DNA of 64,000 nt, from contig CAMAVS010000001.1 in the NCBI GenBank assembly GCA_945861665.1, positions 272,403-336,402 of the forward strand, written 5' to 3'. Below the pieces are notes generated by a model, which did no database searches, had not been told where the DNA came from, and saw only the letters and a program-made list of their open reading frames with translations. Each line of letters starts with the position of its first letter. Position 1 is the stretch's first letter. This DNA is from Chitinophaga pinensis. GTDB taxonomy: Bacteria; Bacteroidota; Bacteroidia; UBA4408. This document shows positions 16,573 to 25,662 of the stretch, in pieces. A program made the position numbers and the translations under genes.

Positions 16573-19008
16573 ATGTCAGCAATGCAAAACAAGGATAGTA
16601 AAGCTACACTTTCCAAAGAAATATCTTTCGAAGAATTTAAGAACACAATACTAAACGACTATCGTATTGCTAATGAAAGTCGTGAAGCCAGCCTAATGGG
16701 AAGAAGGGAAGTGCTTACCGGAAAAGCCAAATTTGGTATTTTTGGAGATGGTAAAGAAATACCACAACTAGCTATGGCTAAAGTTTTCAAAGGGGGCGAT
16801 TTCCGTTCGGGCTATTACAGAGATCAAACATTTATGTTTGCTACCGACAATTTAACACTACAACAATGGTTTTCGGGATTATACGGACACACCGATGCAG
16901 ATGCGGAACCAATGAGTGCAGGGAGACAAATGGGCGGACATTTTGGGACACGAACGGTGAACACGGACGGTTCATGGAAAAACCTCACACAAATTAAAAA
17001 TTCATCAGCAGATATATCTCCAACAGGAGGACAAATGCCGCGTTTGTTGGGATTGGCAATGGCATCAAAACATTATAAATTAAATACTGAACTACAATCG
17101 GAAGCTTTCAGTAATTTTTCAAATAAAGGAAATGAAATTGCTTTTGGAACCATAGGTGACGCTAGCACTTCTGAGGGTTTATTTTGGGAAACGATTAACG
17201 CAGCCGGAGTAATGCAAATACCTATGTTGGTGTCTGTTTGGGATGATGGTCACGGTATTTCAGTGCCAAAAAAATACCAAACAACAAAAGAAAATATTTC
17301 TGAAATTTTAAAAGGATTTCAAAGGGAGGGGGATAGCAACGGTTACGAAATATTTAAAACCAAGGGTTGGGATTATGCACACCTTTGTGAAACGTATGAA
17401 AAGGCCGCTAAAGTTTGTCGCGAAGAACACGTGCCTGTTTTAGTGCACGTTGAAGAAGTCACCCAACCTCAAGGACACAGTACATCAGGCTCACACGAAC
17501 GATATAAATCAAAAGAAAGATTGCAATGGGAAGTTGATTTCGATGGATTAAAAAAAATGCGCGAGTGGATTATTGAATCGGCAATAGCAACAACAGATGA
17601 GCTGTTAGTGATAGAAGTGGCCGCAAAAAAATCGGTTAGAGATGCAAAATCGGCAGCTTGGAACGCTTATTTAACGCCTATAAAAATTGAAGTGAAAGAA
17701 GTTTCTGAACTGATAGATGCCGTTGAGAAACAATCAGAGTATTCGGCATCTATTGCAAAAATAAAGAATGAATTACTTTCAATTACCGAACCCATAAGAA
17801 AAGACATTAATGTGGCAGCAAAAAAGATTCTGCGCATAACTCGTTTAGAAAACCTTTCAGCAAAAACAAAGTTGAGCGACTGGATAAGTGAATCGAAAAT
17901 TGCGAACTACGACAGATACAGTTCATACCTGCATAGCCATTCCAATTTGAACGCATTAGGAATAAAACCACTTGCCGTAGAATACAAGGAAGATAAACAA
18001 GTAGATGGAAGAGAAATTTTGCGAGACAATTTTGATGCAATACTCAATAAGTACCCGCAAGTTTTAATATTTGGTGAGGATAGTGGAAAAATTGGTGGCG
18101 TAAATCAAGGACTAGAAGGACTTCAAGACAAATACGGTGAAATACGTGTTTTTGATACAGGTATTCGTGAATCAACAATAATTGGACAAGCAATTGGTCT
18201 TGCTATGCGAGGCTTGCGACCCATTGCAGAAATACAGTATCTTGATTATTTATTGTATGCTTTACAAATAATGAGCGATGATTTAGCGACCGTCCAATAC
18301 CGAACAAAAGGAGCACAAAAAGCACCTGTAATAATACGTACACGAGGACATAGACTAGAAGGTATTTGGCATAGCGGATCACCAATGGGTATGATTATTA
18401 ATTCAATTAGAGGAATATATGTTTGCGTCCCAAGAAATATGACTCAAGCTGCAGGATTTTACAACACCTTATTATGTTCCGATGAACCGGCTTTAATAAT
18501 TGAACCCTTGAATGGATACCGATTGAAAGAAAAACAACCATCCAATTTAGGTGAATATAAAGTACCTTTGGGTATACCCGAAACAATTCATTCTGGAAAT
18601 GATGTCACATTGGTAACATACGGCTCCTGCTGCCGTGTAGCCTTGGAAGCGGTGGAAAAATTGCAAGAAATTGATATCAGTGTTGAAGTAATTGACTTAC
18701 AAACCTTGTTGCCTTTTGATAATAATGCCACAATAGTAGAATCAGTAAAAAGGACAAACCGATTGTTAGTATTAGACGAAGATGTTCCCGGAGGCGCCAG
18801 CGCATACATAATGCAAAAAATATTGGAAGAACAAGGTGCCTATAAACACCTTGACTCAGAGCCAAAAACACTCAGCGCCAAAGACCATCGGCCCGCTTAT
18901 GGTTCGGATGGAGACTACTTTTCAAAGCCAAGCGCTGATGATGTTTACGATGCAGTGTATAACATAATGCACGAAGTAAATCCTGCAAAGTTTCCTAGAA
19001 TTTACTAA
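16573..19008 (+). CDS. 2-oxoacid (branched-chain type) dehydrogenase E1, fused alpha and beta subunits
   Basis: 811 residues. The N-terminal half is E1alpha: the thiamine diphosphate region FGTIGDASTSEGLFWETINAA (GDG-type motif) and EVTQPQGHSTSGSHERY with the conserved phosphorylation-loop-like HxTxxH. The C-terminal half, from about residue 480, is E1beta: VLIFGEDSGKIGGVNQGLEGL, RVFDTGIRESTIIGQAIGLAMRGLRPIAEIQ, and the C-terminal transketolase domain (VTYGSCCRVALEAVEKL). Such fusions are standard in Bacteroidota for branched-chain 2-oxoacid decarboxylation. It should work with the E2 at 979-2289; E3 is not in the window. Substrate is inferred. Confidence 0.9.
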   Translation: MSAMQNKDSKATLSKEISFEEFKNTILNDYRIANESREASLMGRREVLTGKAKFGIFGDGKEIPQLAMAKVFKGGDFRSGYYRDQTFMFATDNLTLQQWFSGLYGHTDADAEPMSAGRQMGGHFGTRTVNTDGSWKNLTQIKNSSADISPTGGQMPRLLGLAMASKHYKLNTELQSEAFSNFSNKGNEIAFGTIGDASTSEGLFWETINAAGVMQIPMLVSVWDDGHGISVPKKYQTTKENISEILKGFQREGDSNGYEIFKTKGWDYAHLCETYEKAAKVCREEHVPVLVHVEEVTQPQGHSTSGSHERYKSKERLQWEVDFDGLKKMREWIIESAIATTDELLVIEVAAKKSVRDAKSAAWNAYLTPIKIEVKEVSELIDAVEKQSEYSASIAKIKNELLSITEPIRKDINVAAKKILRITRLENLSAKTKLSDWISESKIANYDRYSSYLHSHSNLNALGIKPLAVEYKEDKQVDGREILRDNFDAILNKYPQVLIFGEDSGKIGGVNQGLEGLQDKYGEIRVFDTGIRESTIIGQAIGLAMRGLRPIAEIQYLDYLLYALQIMSDDLATVQYRTKGAQKAPVIIRTRGHRLEGIWHSGSPMGMIINSIRGIYVCVPRNMTQAAGFYNTLLCSDEPALIIEPLNGYRLKEKQPSNLGEYKVPLGIPETIHSGNDVTLVTYGSCCRVALEAVEKLQEIDISVEVIDLQTLLPFDNNATIVESVKRTNRLLVLDEDVPGGASAYIMQKILEEQGAYKHLDSEPKTLSAKDHRPAYGSDGDYFSKPSADDVYDAVYNIMHEVNPAKFPRIY

Positions 19009-19016
19009 AAACTAGA

Positions 19017-19574
19017 TTACTTTTTCTCTTTAGGAATTATTACCATAGCATCCTTCAAGCTTTTAACCAATTGTAGCGTTTTGGTATCTACCTGCTTTTG
19101 AATATCACGGAAATCTTCTTTGTATATTCCTAATTCCTTAACCTCTGCATACGGTCTGCCAATAAAGCCTAAAGACGGCACTTCCCCACCCTTATCGTGT
19201 GTAAACCCTTCTACTTTATATGTGTATTTTCCTTCTAAAATGGTTATTGTAATCGTGTATCGTACACTACCAGCATCCTGTGCTTTTTGAAAATATATTT
19301 GGGTTACATTGATACGTGACTTCACAACAATATTGCCTGTTGTTTTATCATTTGTAATTACAGAATCCATAGAATTTTTATACGTTTTTGTAATCCAATC
19401 ACCCACCCTTACAATTAATTCCGGTTTCAATAGCCCATCTACTTTTACTTCTTCTATATATACAATTTTACCAATTGCATCTTTCGGAAAGGCTACAGAA
19501 GTTGCTTTTGGAGCCGTTACTGTTTGGGCATACCCTACATTCACGATAAATAATAAAGCAAGTATTTTTTTCAT
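19017..19574 (-). CDS. Exported DUF4468 domain protein
   Basis: 185 residues with a signal peptide (KKILALLFIVNVGYAQ). The mature part, with GKIVYIEEVKVDGLLKPELIVRVGDWITKTYKN and then VKSRINVTQIYFQ, follows the DUF4468 pattern, a TBP-like alpha/beta domain common in secreted Bacteroidota proteins. Function is unknown. Convergent with the E1 gene (8-nt gap) and followed upstream by purC on the same strand. Confidence 0.78.
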   Translation of the reverse strand: MKKILALLFIVNVGYAQTVTAPKATSVAFPKDAIGKIVYIEEVKVDGLLKPELIVRVGDWITKTYKNSMDSVITNDKTTGNIVVKSRINVTQIYFQKAQDAGSVRYTITITILEGKYTYKVEGFTHDKGGEVPSLGFIGRPYAEVKELGIYKEDFRDIQKQVDTKTLQLVKSLKDAMVIIPKEKK

Positions 19575-19637
19575 ATTATCTGATTATTTATAAGTAAAAT
19601 CAATAATTTTTAAATACATAAACATTCACACCAAAAC

Positions 19638-20585
19638 TTAGCGGTTTCTCACTATCCAATCAGAAATGTTCTTCTCCACCCTACTCAACACATCGCTTAC
19701 ATCACTTCGTTGAAAGCTACCTCCTGTAATTTTTTCATACAATTCAATATACCTTTCTGAAACATCCTTTACGAACACATCCGTCATTTCAGGAATTACC
19801 TGACCATCCTTCCCTTGAAAATTATTGGCAATTAACCATTGGCGTAAAAACTCTTTGCTTAACTGCTTTTGTGCCTCTCCTCTTGCTTGCCTCTCCTCAT
19901 AACCTTCCTTATAAAAATAACGCGATGAATCAGGAGTATGTATCTCGTCTATTAAATAAATTACCCCATCTTCTTTTCCAAATTCGTATTTTGTATCAAC
20001 CAACAACAAGCCACTCAAAGCTGCAATTTCACAACCACGCTGATAAACGGCCCTTGTATACTTTTCCAATTGCAAATAATCTTGTTCGCCTACAATTCCT
20101 TGTTCCAATATTTTTTCACGCGAAATATCTTCATCGTGACCAACAGAAGCTTTAGTTGTAGGAGTAATAATAGGTTCCGGAAACTTATCGTTCTCTTTCA
20201 TTCCTTCAGGCATGGTAACTCCACAAATCATTCTTTTTCCTAAACTGTATTCTCGCCAAGCGTGACCCGACAAATATCCTCGAATTACCATTTCAACTTT
20301 AAAAGGATCGCACACTCTACCAATGGTAACAACCGGGTCGGGGACTTCAATTACCCAATTAGGCACTATGTCGGCAGTTTGTTTTAAAAAGCCTGCAGCA
20401 ATTTGGTTTAATACTTGACCTTTATAAGGAATGCCTTTGGGCAATACCACATCAAAAGCGGAAATCCGATCGCTCACAATCATTACCAAGTATTTGTTAT
20501 CAATGTTGTATACATCACGCACTTTCCCTTTGTAATAGCTTTGTTGTCCTAAAAAAGTAAAATTAGTAGCAGTTATTGTTGACAT
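19638..20585 (-). CDS. purC: Phosphoribosylaminoimidazole-succinocarboxamide synthase
   Basis: 315 residues, the longer SAICAR synthetase form. Visible signatures are [39 protein letters not shown] (ATP grip), [15 protein letters not shown], and [21 protein letters not shown] (the SAICAR signature with the D-S-S-R motif). It joins CAIR and aspartate in purine synthesis in the cytoplasm. 9 nt downstream of phoH on the same strand, so probably one transcript. Another purine gene, purS, is 5 kb away. Confidence 0.97.
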   Translation of the reverse strand: MSTITATNFTFLGQQSYYKGKVRDVYNIDNKYLVMIVSDRISAFDVVLPKGIPYKGQVLNQIAAGFLKQTADIVPNWVIEVPDPVVTIGRVCDPFKVEMVIRGYLSGHAWREYSLGKRMICGVTMPEGMKENDKFPEPIITPTTKASVGHDEDISREKILEQGIVGEQDYLQLEKYTRAVYQRGCEIAALSGLLLVDTKYEFGKEDGVIYLIDEIHTPDSSRYFYKEGYEERQARGEAQKQLSKEFLRQWLIANNFQGKDGQVIPEMTDVFVKDVSERYIELYEKITGGSFQRSDVSDVLSRVEKNISDWIVRNR

Positions 20586-20594
20586 AATTATGTG

Positions 20595-21548
20595 TTATTT
20601 TTCATTTGAATATGCTTGAATTATTGATCTTACCAAGCGATGACGTATAACATCTGTTGCATCTAATTCAATGAATGCAATTCCTTTTACATCTTTCAAC
20701 ACACGTATTGATTGTATTAAACCAGATGGCTGATTTCTTGGTAAGTCTATTTGCGTTACATCCCCTGTAATGATAAATTTAGCAGTTCGTCCCATACGTG
20801 TTAAAAACATTCGTAACTGACTTTGTGTTGCATTCTGCGCCTCATCTAATAAAACAAAAGCATTGTCAAGTGTTCGTCCACGCATAAATGCTAAAGGTGC
20901 AATTTCAATGGTACCATCCTCTAAATATTTAGCCAATTTATCAGGAGCTATCATATCCCGTAATGCATCGTACAATGGTTGTAAATAGGGGTCGAGTTTT
21001 TCCTTTAAATCGCCTGGTAAAAAACCTAAATTTTCACCTGCTTCAACAGCAGGGCGGGTAAGAATAATTTTTCGTACCTCCTTGTTTTTCAATGCCCTAA
21101 CGGCAATAGCAACTGCTGTATATGTTTTTCCTGTTCCGGCAGGACCAACTGCAAAAACCATATCGTTGCTTACAATTGCCTGAACCATTTTTAATTGATT
21201 GGGTGTACGTGCCTTCACCATTAAACCGTGATTTCCAAAAACAAGTACATCGATGTGAACATTATCCTTATTGTTTTCAAGCATCACCTCACCATTCATT
21301 TGTGTAACAATGCGCTCAACATCATTCAATGTTATTTTTCGATACTGTTCATAGTGCTCAATGAGCGAAATAATTTTATTTTCAAGCAGATCCACGTCTG
21401 CCTCTAAACCTACCAATTTCAAAGTGTTTCCTCTCGCAATTATTTTCACTTTAGGATAGCACTTCTGCAACTCGTTTAAATTCTTATCGTTCACACCATA
21501 CATTTCAACTGGCGATATATTTGTTAGTTCAATAAGTTTTTCCTTCAC
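20595..21548 (-). CDS. phoH: PhoH family ATPase (YbeZ-like)
   Basis: 317 residues, GTG start. An N-terminal KH-like/PhoH-N region precedes the ATPase domain with Walker A GPAGTGKTYTAVAIAVRAL (about residues 137-155) and Walker B AFVLLDEAQNATQSQL, then TGDVTQIDLPRNQPSGL. PhoH/YbeZ proteins are linked to RNA metabolism and ribosome maturation with the YbeY endonuclease. ybeY is not adjacent here. The gene order phoH-purC on this strand is common in Bacteroidota as far as I recall. Divergent from the SAM hydrolase gene. Confidence 0.93.
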   Translation of the reverse strand: MKEKLIELTNISPVEMYGVNDKNLNELQKCYPKVKIIARGNTLKLVGLEADVDLLENKIISLIEHYEQYRKITLNDVERIVTQMNGEVMLENNKDNVHIDVLVFGNHGLMVKARTPNQLKMVQAIVSNDMVFAVGPAGTGKTYTAVAIAVRALKNKEVRKIILTRPAVEAGENLGFLPGDLKEKLDPYLQPLYDALRDMIAPDKLAKYLEDGTIEIAPLAFMRGRTLDNAFVLLDEAQNATQSQLRMFLTRMGRTAKFIITGDVTQIDLPRNQPSGLIQSIRVLKDVKGIAFIELDATDVIRHRLVRSIIQAYSNEK

Positions 21549-21574
21549 ACTCTATTTTATTAAGCGATTATATC

Positions 21575-21582
21575 TATTTTTG
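21575..21582 (+). promoter_or_regulatory. -7 box upstream of the SAM hydrolase gene
   Basis: TATTTTTG, exact TAnnTTTG, 52 nt before the start codon, in the divergent region between phoH and the DUF62 gene. Confidence 0.4.
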
Positions 21583-21634
21583 TTGCTGCAAAATAACGAA
21601 TTTTTAGATGGCGCAATTAACATTTAATTAACCA

Positions 21635-22402
21635 ATGGCAATCATAACACTCACAACCGATTTAGGCATAAACGACCATTATGTTGCTGCCATAAAAGGT
21701 AAATTGTTGAGTAATTTGCCTGAAAGCACTATTGTTGATATAACGCATCAAATACCTTCCTTTGATTTTATTCATGCTGCACGTGTTCTTAAAAATAGTT
21801 TTATTCATTTTCCACTAGGAAGCATTCACATTGTAAGCATAACAACTGATTCAGATAATATTCAATACGTTGCTATTGAATACAAAGGACATTATTTTTT
21901 AGGACCTGACAATGGTTTTTTTACGGTATTAATTGACGAAACACCATCCAAAATTGTCATTATCCCCCCAGCATCCGAAAATTTATCCTTTTCCGTTTTT
22001 GAAATACTTACAAAAACGGCTATTAAATTGCTTCAATCTTCCATAAATGATATTGGTACCATTACCGAAAAACTGAACGAAGGACAAACCCAACAACCCT
22101 ATTTAAATGGAACAACATTGATTGGACAAATTGCCTATATCGATAAGTTTGAAAATGTGATCACCAATATTAATGAAGTATTGTTTGAAAAAAACAGGGC
22201 GGGAAGAAAATTCCAAATTGATATAAGGGGGTATGTAATAAATAAAATACACAGCAATTACGACCAGGTTGTTCAAGGAGAGATAATTGCTTTTTTTAAC
22301 TTCAATAAAATGCTTGAAATAGCTTTAAATAAAGGGAAAGCAAAAAGTTTACTGTTTGTTAAATTTGGCGATAATATAGCCATTGAATTTTATGATAATT
22401 AG
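21635..22402 (+). CDS. SAM hydroxide adenosyltransferase (DUF62, chlorinase/fluorinase family)
   Basis: 255 residues. The start IITLTTDLGINDHYVAAIKG with the metal or substrate-binding Asp, VDITHQIPSFDFIHAARVL, and YFLGPDNGFFTVL are the family signatures. Family members that are not halogenases hydrolyse S-adenosylmethionine to adenosine and methionine using water, and the lack of a halogenase context suggests that role. The gene overlaps the following monooxygenase by 11 nt, indicating translational coupling. Confidence 0.88.
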   Translation: MAIITLTTDLGINDHYVAAIKGKLLSNLPESTIVDITHQIPSFDFIHAARVLKNSFIHFPLGSIHIVSITTDSDNIQYVAIEYKGHYFLGPDNGFFTVLIDETPSKIVIIPPASENLSFSVFEILTKTAIKLLQSSINDIGTITEKLNEGQTQQPYLNGTTLIGQIAYIDKFENVITNINEVLFEKNRAGRKFQIDIRGYVINKIHSNYDQVVQGEIIAFFNFNKMLEIALNKGKAKSLLFVKFGDNIAIEFYDN

Positions 22403-22703
22403 GATTGTAAAAATGACTTTTTCACCGGAAATGGTAAATGAGTTCCTTTTCATTTTTGATGCCTCTAAAGTTAAAATCATAGGTTTTGAAGGCTGTTCAC
22501 ACCTAAGCTTGTTGAAACAAACAACTGTTGGTAATGTTTATTTTACTTATAGTTATTGGGAAAGTGAAGCCCATTTGAATAACTATCGCAATTCTGAATT
22601 ATTCAAATCAACTTGGGCTAAGACAAAAATTCTTTTTAGCGCAGCGCCCGAAGCATATTCTATGAACGCAATAGAAACCGTTGAGAATTTACAAAAACCC
22701 TAA
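22392..22703 (+). CDS. Putative quinol monooxygenase (ABM domain)
   Basis: 103 residues from the ATG at 22392; an upstream in-frame TTG at 22383 is less likely. The ferredoxin-like antibiotic biosynthesis monooxygenase fold is visible: IIRIVKMTFSPEMVNEFLFIF, FEGCSHLSLLKQ and FTYSYWESEAHLNNYRNSELFKSTW. Bacteroidota have close homologues downstream of DUF62 genes. It overlaps the SAM hydrolase by 11 nt, and its stop codon overlaps the stop of the convergent lipoprotein gene by 2 nt. Substrate unknown; no cofactor is bound in the family. Confidence 0.8.
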   Translation: MIIRIVKMTFSPEMVNEFLFIFDASKVKIIGFEGCSHLSLLKQTTVGNVYFTYSYWESEAHLNNYRNSELFKSTWAKTKILFSAAPEAYSMNAIETVENLQKP

Positions 22704-24151
22704 TTGCTTTCGAAAGCACCCACATCTGGCGTATTCACAAAAACATTTCCTTCAATATCCGTATTTAAAGGATTGTAAGAACAACAAAGTTTTGTAATAC
22801 TTAATATTCCGGCATCAATCGCAGGTGAACCCGACCTCAAGTGTACATCACTGTTTTTAGGATTATTAAAAAGTGGGTCTTGATTTTTAATGATACTCGG
22901 ATAATAGTTTAAGTCATCTGTATTAGCTGTCGGGTCAATTTTTAAAAGACAGTGATCGAATTTGAAATTAAAAACCGAACCTTCCTTTTTATCCAAGGAC
23001 ATTTCATTGGTTTGATCCCCATAAATAATACAATTGCCAAAATATGCACTATCTAAAGCTATGTCCTGAGCACTGTTAAAATTATTAAGAAGCAACGAAG
23101 GAGTTTGCCTTTGCTGATCGTAACTCCAATAATTTGAGAAAGTGCAATGCCTAAAACTATAGCTGCCCCCCATTGTTATTGCCAATGTTTGCTGTGCACA
23201 ATTGGAAACCAAAGTATTGGTTGCTGTAATCTTGTAAACGCGTGTAAATATGCCCAAACCCGACATATTTTTAATTACCGTATTATTTATGTGCAACCTC
23301 GTCTCCGTTTTAATTTCTTGAAGCACCTCTGCTTGTATTCCTATAAATCCATTTTTGATAATGGCATGATTTATACAACTCTCTTTGTCGCTTTCATTGA
23401 TCCAAATTCTATCCCATTGACCCGGAACATCTCGGTATTCGGGCTCTAACCTATCACCTTGAAATGTAACCGGCTCTTGAAGTGTGCCTGTAACTTTCAG
23501 TTGTCCATAACGGTAGCACCACAAACCTGAATTTTTATGGAAATAAACACGACAACCCTTTTCAATATTTAAGACCCCTTGCGAATCAATCACAGCATAA
23601 CCGTATATAACATAAGGTTTATCATTCGTCCAAGTAATAACCTCGTTTTCGTGAGCCACAATTTTATAAGGAGGCAAACTTTTTGTATACGTATCAGCAA
23701 CAATAAAATGTGCATCTTGTCCGCAGGCAACAAGGTCGACTTGCTGTATATTGCCATTTGTAACAAAAACAATAGCATCGGTAACAATTAAAGGAGAGTT
23801 TTGGTTGTTGGGATCAACTGTAACATCAATAAAAATGTAAATACTATCGTTAGCGGGTATCTGAATAAACTTAGCATTGCCAGGAACACCGTCAACGTTT
23901 ATTCTATATGTAGATTGTGAATTTCCAACAAGAGCTATAGAGGATACTTCTATTTTTTGATTATTTCGGTTATATACTTTTAACTGTTTGGTAGCAGAGC
24001 CTATTGTGGTAAATACTGTATCAAAAACTACAGTATCTAATGAAAATTCAAGCTTAGCATAAGTGGAACGCGTTAACTTTTCCTCTTTACGACAAGAAAG
24101 AACTGTTGCTGCAATCAAAACAAAAAACAAAACATATTTACATTTAATCAT
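22700..24151 (-). CDS. Lipoprotein with parallel beta-helix-like repeats
   Basis: 483 residues. A signal peptide with lipobox LSC (TVLSCRKEE, cysteine near residue 20) directs it to the outer membrane or periplasm. An Ig-like region (about 30-140) precedes repeats typical of a right-handed beta helix (LNIEKGCRVYFHKNSGLW, LKVTGTLQEPVTFQG, CINHAIIKNGFIGIQAE, HINNTVIKNMSGLGIF). The C-terminus has a choice-of-anchor style DVGAFE ending (SPAIDAG ... DIEGN ... DVGAFESN). Function is unknown, perhaps carbohydrate binding. It stands alone on the minus strand upstream of smpB. Confidence 0.75.
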   Translation of the reverse strand: MIKCKYVLFFVLIAATVLSCRKEEKLTRSTYAKLEFSLDTVVFDTVFTTIGSATKQLKVYNRNNQKIEVSSIALVGNSQSTYRINVDGVPGNAKFIQIPANDSIYIFIDVTVDPNNQNSPLIVTDAIVFVTNGNIQQVDLVACGQDAHFIVADTYTKSLPPYKIVAHENEVITWTNDKPYVIYGYAVIDSQGVLNIEKGCRVYFHKNSGLWCYRYGQLKVTGTLQEPVTFQGDRLEPEYRDVPGQWDRIWINESDKESCINHAIIKNGFIGIQAEVLQEIKTETRLHINNTVIKNMSGLGIFTRVYKITATNTLVSNCAQQTLAITMGGSYSFRHCTFSNYWSYDQQRQTPSLLLNNFNSAQDIALDSAYFGNCIIYGDQTNEMSLDKKEGSVFNFKFDHCLLKIDPTANTDDLNYYPSIIKNQDPLFNNPKNSDVHLRSGSPAIDAGILSITKLCCSYNPLNTDIEGNVFVNTPDVGAFESN

Positions 24152-24203
24152 ACTTGTCCTTAACGGATAAATTTAATTTTTATTGAGCACATACAAAAAA
24201 CGC

Positions 24204-24656
24204 TTATTTTATTTTACGTGCTATTTCACGTTGAATGTCCTTTTGCTTGATATCGTCACGCTTATCGTACAACTTTTTACCTTTTGCAACAGCAATTTCA
24301 AGCTTAGCATATCCATTTTCATTGATGAATAATTTCAATGGTACAATTGTTAACCCTTTATCTTTTAATTTGTTTATTATCTTTTTGAGTTCGGCCTTGT
24401 TTACGAGTAATTTACGATCGCGCTTTGGGGCGTGGTTATTATATGAACCTTGTTCGTATTCACTTATCAACATATTCCGAACCCAAAGCTCATTGTTTGA
24501 AATGAGACAAAAGCCATCTGTAATATTTGCCTTACCTGCTCTTATCGATTTTATCTCAGTTCCGGTTAGCTGAATTCCGGCAACGTATTTATCCAGGAAG
24601 CTAAACTCAAAGGAAGCTCTCCTATTTTTTATCTGTATGTTATCTTGTGTTGCCAA
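24204..24656 (-). CDS. smpB: SsrA-binding protein SmpB
   Basis: 150 residues from a TTG at 24656 (start MATQDNIQIKNRRASFEF). The SmpB core is clear: RRASFEFSFLDKYVAGIQLTGTEIKSIRAGKANITDGF, SEYEQGSYNNHAPKRDRKLL and the Lys-rich tail GKKLYDKRDDIKQKDIQREI. It binds tmRNA and rescues stalled ribosomes. An open frame extends 18 codons further to an ATG at 24710, but family length and a TATATTTG promoter box at 24665-24672 inside that extension argue against using it. The transcript leader would then be only a few nucleotides. Confidence 0.9.
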   Translation of the reverse strand: MATQDNIQIKNRRASFEFSFLDKYVAGIQLTGTEIKSIRAGKANITDGFCLISNNELWVRNMLISEYEQGSYNNHAPKRDRKLLVNKAELKKIINKLKDKGLTIVPLKLFINENGYAKLEIAVAKGKKLYDKRDDIKQKDIQREIARKIK

Positions 24657-24664
24657 CTGGGTGG

Positions 24665-24672
24665 CAAATATA
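24665..24672 (-). promoter_or_regulatory. -7 box of smpB
   Basis: The minus strand reads TATATTTG, exact TAnnTTTG, ending 8 nt before the TTG proposed as the start. This places the transcription start within a few nucleotides of the start codon. Confidence 0.45.
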
Positions 24673-24721
24673 CTGTGAAATAGGTTTAAAAAAGCTATTT
24701 TTACCATCAAATTAAAATGAA

Positions 24722-25303
24722 ATGCTTGGTTTAAAACTCCCTACCGACCCTCGTTGGGTAAATATTGTAGAAAGCAATATTGATGAAATACTAGTCGATC
24801 ATGCCTTTTGCGAACAAAAAGCTGCCACCAATGCCATCAGTATTTTGGTGCAATATCCCGAATTAACCGACTTAGTTGATGCTATGCTCGATTTAGCGCA
24901 AGAAGAACTTGAACATTTTAAAATGGTTCACGCAAAAATAAAAGCAAGAGGTAATGTATTGGGTAGAGAGAGGCGCGATGAATATGTAAATGAATTGTAT
25001 TCCTTTATGCGAAAGGGGCATAAACGACACATTGTGCTTATTGATAAGTTACTCTTTTCTGCTCTTATTGAAGCCCGCAGTTGCGAACGCTTTAAAGTAT
25101 TATCCGAAAACATAAAAGATGCTGAACTGGCAAGTTTTTATCACGAACTAATGGTGAGCGAAGCTTCTCACTATACAATGTTCTTGAAATTTGCAAAAAA
25201 ATATGCAAACGGTGAAGATGTAGACAAACGCTGGAAAGAGTTTTTAGATTTTGAAGCAGGTGTAATTGCGAATTATGGTAAAAAAGAGACCATTCACGGC
25301 TAA
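24722..25303 (+). CDS. miaE: tRNA-(ms2io6A37) hydroxylase MiaE
   Basis: 193 residues. A ferritin-like four-helix protein with di-iron ligands visible as E31, the E62-L-E-H65 pair, E117 (ALIEARSCERF) and the E147-A-S-H150 pair. MiaE hydroxylates the isopentenyl group of ms2i6A37 in tRNA, using oxygen. The LIEARSCERFKVLSE segment is the best signature. The start is 65 nt from the smpB TTG on the opposite strand. No miaA/miaB nearby. Confidence 0.93.
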   Translation: MLGLKLPTDPRWVNIVESNIDEILVDHAFCEQKAATNAISILVQYPELTDLVDAMLDLAQEELEHFKMVHAKIKARGNVLGRERRDEYVNELYSFMRKGHKRHIVLIDKLLFSALIEARSCERFKVLSENIKDAELASFYHELMVSEASHYTMFLKFAKKYANGEDVDKRWKEFLDFEAGVIANYGKKETIHG

Positions 25304-25370
25304 AAAGTTACACACACCGCATTGTTAGATTAATCTACCGAATAAAAACAGCGAGATATATCATTTATTG

Positions 25371-25378
25371 TATTTTTG
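25371..25378 (+). promoter_or_regulatory. -7 box upstream of purS and possibly the whole polysaccharide operon
   Basis: TATTTTTG, exact TAnnTTTG, 27 nt before the purS start. It is the only clear promoter box seen between miaE and the ABC exporter genes, so it probably also drives the start of the glycan operon. Confidence 0.45.
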
Positions 25379-25405
25379 TGACCAACCAACAATTTATTAG
25401 TACAA

Positions 25406-25657
25406 ATGAAATTCAAAGCAGAAATTAATGTGATGCCACTGAAGGCATTGCTAGACCCACAAGGAAAAGCAGTAACATCCAGCATGAAAAACCTAGGATT
25501 AGCAGAAATAGAAAATGTAAGGATTGGAAAGCACATAACCCTTGAAATAGAAGCTACTTCTAAACAAGAAGCAAGTTCGAAAGTAGATGAGGCCTGCAAA
25601 AAACTGTTGGCGAATCAAATTATGGAAAGCTACGATTATACACTAACGGAAGCCTAA
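25406..25657 (+). CDS. purS: Phosphoribosylformylglycinamidine synthase subunit PurS
   Basis: 83 residues. The sequence KFKAEINVMPLKALLDPQGKAVTSSMKNLGLAEIENVRIGKHI matches PurS, the small dimeric subunit of the PurLSQ complex that makes FGAM from FGAR. PurL and PurQ are not adjacent. The stop is only 5 nt before the ABC permease start, so the polysaccharide export operon is physically attached to a purine gene. Confidence 0.92.
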   Translation: MKFKAEINVMPLKALLDPQGKAVTSSMKNLGLAEIENVRIGKHITLEIEATSKQEASSKVDEACKKLLANQIMESYDYTLTEA

Positions 25658-25662
25658 AATTG

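Noticed and set aside
24657-24710. ATG at 24710 as the smpB start
   Set aside because: Adds 18 residues with no SmpB similarity and lies upstream of the promoter box.
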